Below, piece by piece: positions 15,172 to 17,107 of a stretch of 17,107 nucleotides of DNA; within the stretch, counting starts at the first letter, position 1; every line of letters begins with the position of its first letter. Origin of the DNA: Chloroflexota bacterium (GTDB lineage: Bacteria > Chloroflexota > Limnocylindria > Limnocylindrales > CSP1-4). The stretch is from assembly GCA_021777365.1 (NCBI GenBank), contig JAJYDP010000022.1, positions 1 to 17,107 of the forward strand, in the 5' to 3' direction. Under the pieces are notes generated by a model. It saw only the letters and a list, made by a program, of their open reading frames with translations, ran no database searches and was not told the DNA's origin. The translations under genes were made by a program, and so were the position numbers.

Positions 15172-15366
15172 TCAGCCGCCCGTCAGCTGGCGCACGAGGT
15201 CGCCGATCTTGGCCGCGAGGCCGTTGTTCCAGGCGAGGATCGCGGCCGAGAGGACGACCAGGATGATCCCCGCCGCGATCACGTACTCGAGCGTGGTCAG
15301 GCCCCGCTCGTCGGCCGTGATCGCCCGCCAGGCCCGCAGGCCGAGGCGCACCAGCTTGTCGCGCAT
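15172..15366 (-). CDS. flp: Flp-family type IVb pilin
   Basis: The product has 64 residues. The ATG at 15366 is chosen over the ATG at 15381, because GGGAGGGAGAG lies directly before it and the upstream ATG would put the ribosome site inside the gene. The basic leader MRDKLVRLGLRAWRAITADERG ends at Gly22. It is followed by LTTLEYVIAAGIILVVLSAAI, the Flp pilin processing site with Glu at +5, and the helix that forms the fibre core. The short C-terminus ends with VRQLTGG. Flp pilin is the main subunit of Tad pili, which serve in adhesion, contact-dependent transfer or predation. TadC-like and TadE-like genes flank it at close spacing. Confidence 0.93.
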   Translation of the reverse strand: MRDKLVRLGLRAWRAITADERGLTTLEYVIAAGIILVVLSAAILAWNNGLAAKIGDLVRQLTGG

Positions 15367-15367
15367 C

Positions 15368-15379
15368 GCTCTCCCTCCC
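15368..15379 (-). promoter_or_regulatory. Strong ribosome binding site of the Flp pilin
   Basis: GGGAGGGAGAGC precedes the ATG at 15366. It is identical to the site before the SAF gene and fits high expression of the major subunit. Confidence 0.75.
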
Positions 15380-15382
15380 ATG

Positions 15383-16294
15383 TCACAGGCGCCCCAGCGT
15401 CGAGATGAACAGGGGCACCACCACCAGCAGGACGAACTCGGGCAGGTACACGCCCGCGAGGATGGCCGCGAGCTTGGGCTGGACGGTCGAGGCGGCGCCG
15501 AGCAGCCGGTTGCGCTCGCCGTCGCGGAGGCCGCGCTCGTGCTCCGCGAGCACGTCGCCGACCCCCTTGCCCAGGTGCCGCGCCTGGGCGAGCGACCCCG
15601 CGAGCTCGTCGAGCTCCTCGAGGTCGGCGGCCGCCGCCACGTCGCGGAGCGCGGCGTACAGGTCGACGCCGGTGCCGTACGCCGCCACGGCGCTCCGCAC
15701 CTGGCTCGCGAGGAGGTTGCGGCCGCCCGTCGCCCGGTGGAGCGCCTCGGCGACGTCGGCGACCGCGCGCTCCAGCGTGTGGCGCTCGGCCAGCGGCCGG
15801 ACCAGGGCGAGGAAGTCCGGCAGCTCTCGGCGCAGCTGCGCCTGGCGCCTCCGGCCGAGCCAGCCGAGGTACTCGGTCGGGAACACGTAGCCCGCGAACG
15901 CGACCGGCAGCACCGCCACCAGCGCGAATGGGGCCAGCGGGGTCAGCGCGACGCCAAGCGCGAGCAGCCCGGCGGCCAGCACGAGCTTCGCGGCGTACAC
16001 CTCGGCGGGCGGGAGGGCCGCGGGGTCGAGGCCCGCGCGGACGATGTCGCGCTCGGACACCTGCGAGGCGAGGGCGGGCACCCGCGCGGCGACCGCCGAC
16101 GCGAGCGGCGCCAGGGCGCGCTCCCAGGCAGGCCGCTCCGCCGACACGAGGCGCGCGTACCGCTCGCGCGGCAGCCCGACCGCCCGCACGGCGTCGTCCC
16201 GCGCGGGCACCGCGAGCCACGGCGCGAACACGGCCATCAGCAGGCAGAAGGCGGCGAGCCCGACCGCGAGCGCGCCGAGCGGGGTCGGGTCCAT
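15383..16294 (-). CDS. TadC-like inner-membrane platform protein (T2SS F domain)
   Basis: The product has 303 residues. The ATG at 16294 overlaps the stop of the TadB-like gene by one base. One membrane segment is at ~5-28, then a basic cytoplasmic stretch with SERDIVRAGLDP (a typical RAGL motif before the F domain). A membrane pair at ~103-145 follows, and then the conserved T2SS-F cytoplasmic region LRRELPDFLALVRPLAERHTLERAVADVAEA, with GVDLYAALRDVA and LAQARHLGKGVGDVLAEHERGLRDGERNR. The last membrane segment ends FVLLVVVPLFISTLGRL. TadB and TadC form the membrane platform for pilin polymerisation driven by the TadA ATPase, which would lie upstream outside the window. Confidence 0.9.
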   Translation of the reverse strand: MDPTPLGALAVGLAAFCLLMAVFAPWLAVPARDDAVRAVGLPRERYARLVSAERPAWERALAPLASAVAARVPALASQVSERDIVRAGLDPAALPPAEVYAAKLVLAAGLLALGVALTPLAPFALVAVLPVAFAGYVFPTEYLGWLGRRRQAQLRRELPDFLALVRPLAERHTLERAVADVAEALHRATGGRNLLASQVRSAVAAYGTGVDLYAALRDVAAAADLEELDELAGSLAQARHLGKGVGDVLAEHERGLRDGERNRLLGAASTVQPKLAAILAGVYLPEFVLLVVVPLFISTLGRL

Positions 16295-17106
16295 CACGCG
16301 CCCTCCAGCCGGGTGGCGCGCCACGAGAGGACGATGCCCGCGACCTCGAGGAGGGCGGCCGCCGGCAGGAGCACGAACCGCCCGGCCGGCGTGTCGACCA
16401 CCGGCGCGACGAGCTCGCGGTTCGCCACCAGGAGGTACAGGAACAGGGCCGGGATGACGACCGCGAGGATGAGCGCCTGGACGCGGAGGCCCCGGCTCTC
16501 GGCGGCCGCCGAGCGCGCGATCGACTGGTTGCTCCGCGCGGCCTCGTTGAGCGCGCCGAGCACGCCCGCCGCCGCCGACGCCGGCTGGCGCGTCGTGGCG
16601 AGCACGGTCAGGGCGTCGAACACGAGGGCGAGGTTCCGCCCGGCCTGCCGCGGCCGGAGTGCGGCCAGCGCCTCGGCGAGGGGCTCCGACGCGTAGTAGC
16701 GGCCCAGCAGCTCCTCGAAGTCGGCGCGCACCCAGCGGTGCCGCGCCACCTCCGACGCCGCGGCGAACAGGTCGGGCCACGTGCCCCCGGCCGCGGCGCG
16801 GTTCACCATCGCGCGGAGGACGCGGGGCGCGTCCTCGTCCGCGGCCCGCGCCTCGGCGCCGACGAGGTACCGCACGTACAGCCGCGGGACGAGGGCGCCC
16901 GCCGCGGCGCCGACCAGGGCCATCGGCACGGACAGCGCGAGCCCGGCGAGGCCGCCGGCGAGCGGGGCCGCGACCGAGGCCGCGAGGTACGCCCCGGGCC
17001 GCAGCTCGAGCCGCGCCCGCGCGTCTGACGGGGATTCCGAACCGGCGCGCCCTCTCAGAGATGCTCGACCGCGAAATCCACACCTCCGAACGTTACGACA
17101 CCCCAT
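16294..17106 (-). CDS. TadB-like inner-membrane platform protein, 5' end probably disrupted
   Basis: Up to 270 residues from an ATG at 17106. From about residue 33 the sequence is a normal TadB/F-domain protein: LRPGAYLAASVAAPLAGGLAG and a following hydrophobic stretch (membrane pair ~39-75), the cytoplasmic core DAPRVLRAMVNRAAAGGTWPDLFAAASEVARH with YYASEPLAEALAALRPRQAGRNLALVFDAL, then membrane segments ~205-227 and ~240-257. The first ~30 residues (Arg/Cys-rich, lower GC) do not resemble a TadB start, and the usual first membrane pair is missing. No better start codon exists in frame. I think the gene is 5'-truncated at a junction near 17035-17050, so function is doubtful. Its stop is coupled to the TadC-like gene. 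Confidence 0.78.
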   Translation of the reverse strand: MGCRNVRRCGFRGRASLRGRAGSESPSDARARLELRPGAYLAASVAAPLAGGLAGLALSVPMALVGAAAGALVPRLYVRYLVGAEARAADEDAPRVLRAMVNRAAAGGTWPDLFAAASEVARHRWVRADFEELLGRYYASEPLAEALAALRPRQAGRNLALVFDALTVLATTRQPASAAAGVLGALNEAARSNQSIARSAAAESRGLRVQALILAVVIPALFLYLLVANRELVAPVVDTPAGRFVLLPAAALLEVAGIVLSWRATRLEGA

Positions 17107-17107
17107 T
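17055..17107 (-). other. Possible tail of an unknown gene or HTH fragment at window edge
   Basis: In one minus-strand frame the last bases encode a plausible protein end (VVTFGGVDFAVEHL, stop at 17057-17055). In another frame a helix-turn-helix-like segment, ISRSSISERARRFGIPVRR, can be read at ~17018-17080. Both are too short to identify. Either would fit foreign DNA joined to the TadB-like gene. Confidence 0.2.

Noticed and set aside
16295..17083. N-terminal extension of the TadC-like frame through the TadB-like gene
   Set aside because: It is an Arg/Pro/Gly-rich out-of-frame reading. The TadC-like protein starts at the coupled ATG 16294.
1..17107. tRNA, rRNA or CRISPR array
   Set aside because: No cloverleaf, rRNA segment or regularly spaced repeat array was recognised. 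The only regular repeats are the IS21 terminal units.

Overview
The window is very GC-rich. Coding strands use mostly G/C in third positions, GTG starts are common, and many genes overlap at TGATG, ATGA or GTGA junctions. Together with the Tad/Flp-type pilus genes and a VirB4/TraC-like ATPase, this points to a high-GC Actinomycetota-like (or related Terrabacteria) genome, probably in an integrative/conjugative or otherwise plastic region. The sequence alone does not fix the lineage.

Layout. (1) 1-2255, minus strand: a VirB4/TraC-family conjugation ATPase, followed through a GTGA overlap by the first 36 codons of an exported protein that runs off the window. (2) 2424-5172: an IS21-family element with istA and istB and arrays of ~20-bp repeats at both ends. 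A ~170-bp less GC-rich stretch that I cannot assign separates it from the VirB4 gene. (3) 5156-7660: two broken genes joined tail-out. A minus-strand CBS-HEPN gene is cut at its 3' end by the IS, which supplies its last codons and stop. A plus-strand C-terminal half of a DUF499 protein lacks its ATPase half. They meet at about 5840. (4) 7927-11575, plus strand: three overlapping genes that look like an intact ABC-three-component (ABC-3C) conflict system: a DUF4297/Cap4-like nuclease effector, a small winged-helix middle component, and an SMC-like ABC ATPase with a four-cysteine metal motif. (5) 11576-11804: a non-coding convergent spacer with a cluster of CTGTCAAG/CTTGACAG octamers. (6) 11805-17107, minus strand: a compact Tad-like operon. 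In transcription order it holds a TadB-like protein, a TadC-like protein, a Flp pilin, two TadE/G-like pseudopilins, a membrane-anchored NTF2-like protein, a secreted PKD protein and a CpaB-like SAF protein.

How the parts fit. The Tad-like and VirB4 genes share strand, composition and spacing style, and probably formed one secretion/conjugation locus. The IS21 element and the remnant-plus-ABC-3C block (5173 to about 11800) have looser composition and look like an accessory defence island inserted between the SAF gene and the VirB4 gene. In the ABC-3C model the ABC ATPase probably senses or loads on nucleic acid, the middle component bridges, and the nuclease is the effector. The broken CBS-HEPN and DUF499 genes suggest turnover of an older defence locus at the same place. 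The 5' ends of both the VirB4 gene and the first TadB-like gene lie in less GC-rich DNA and may be rearrangement joints.
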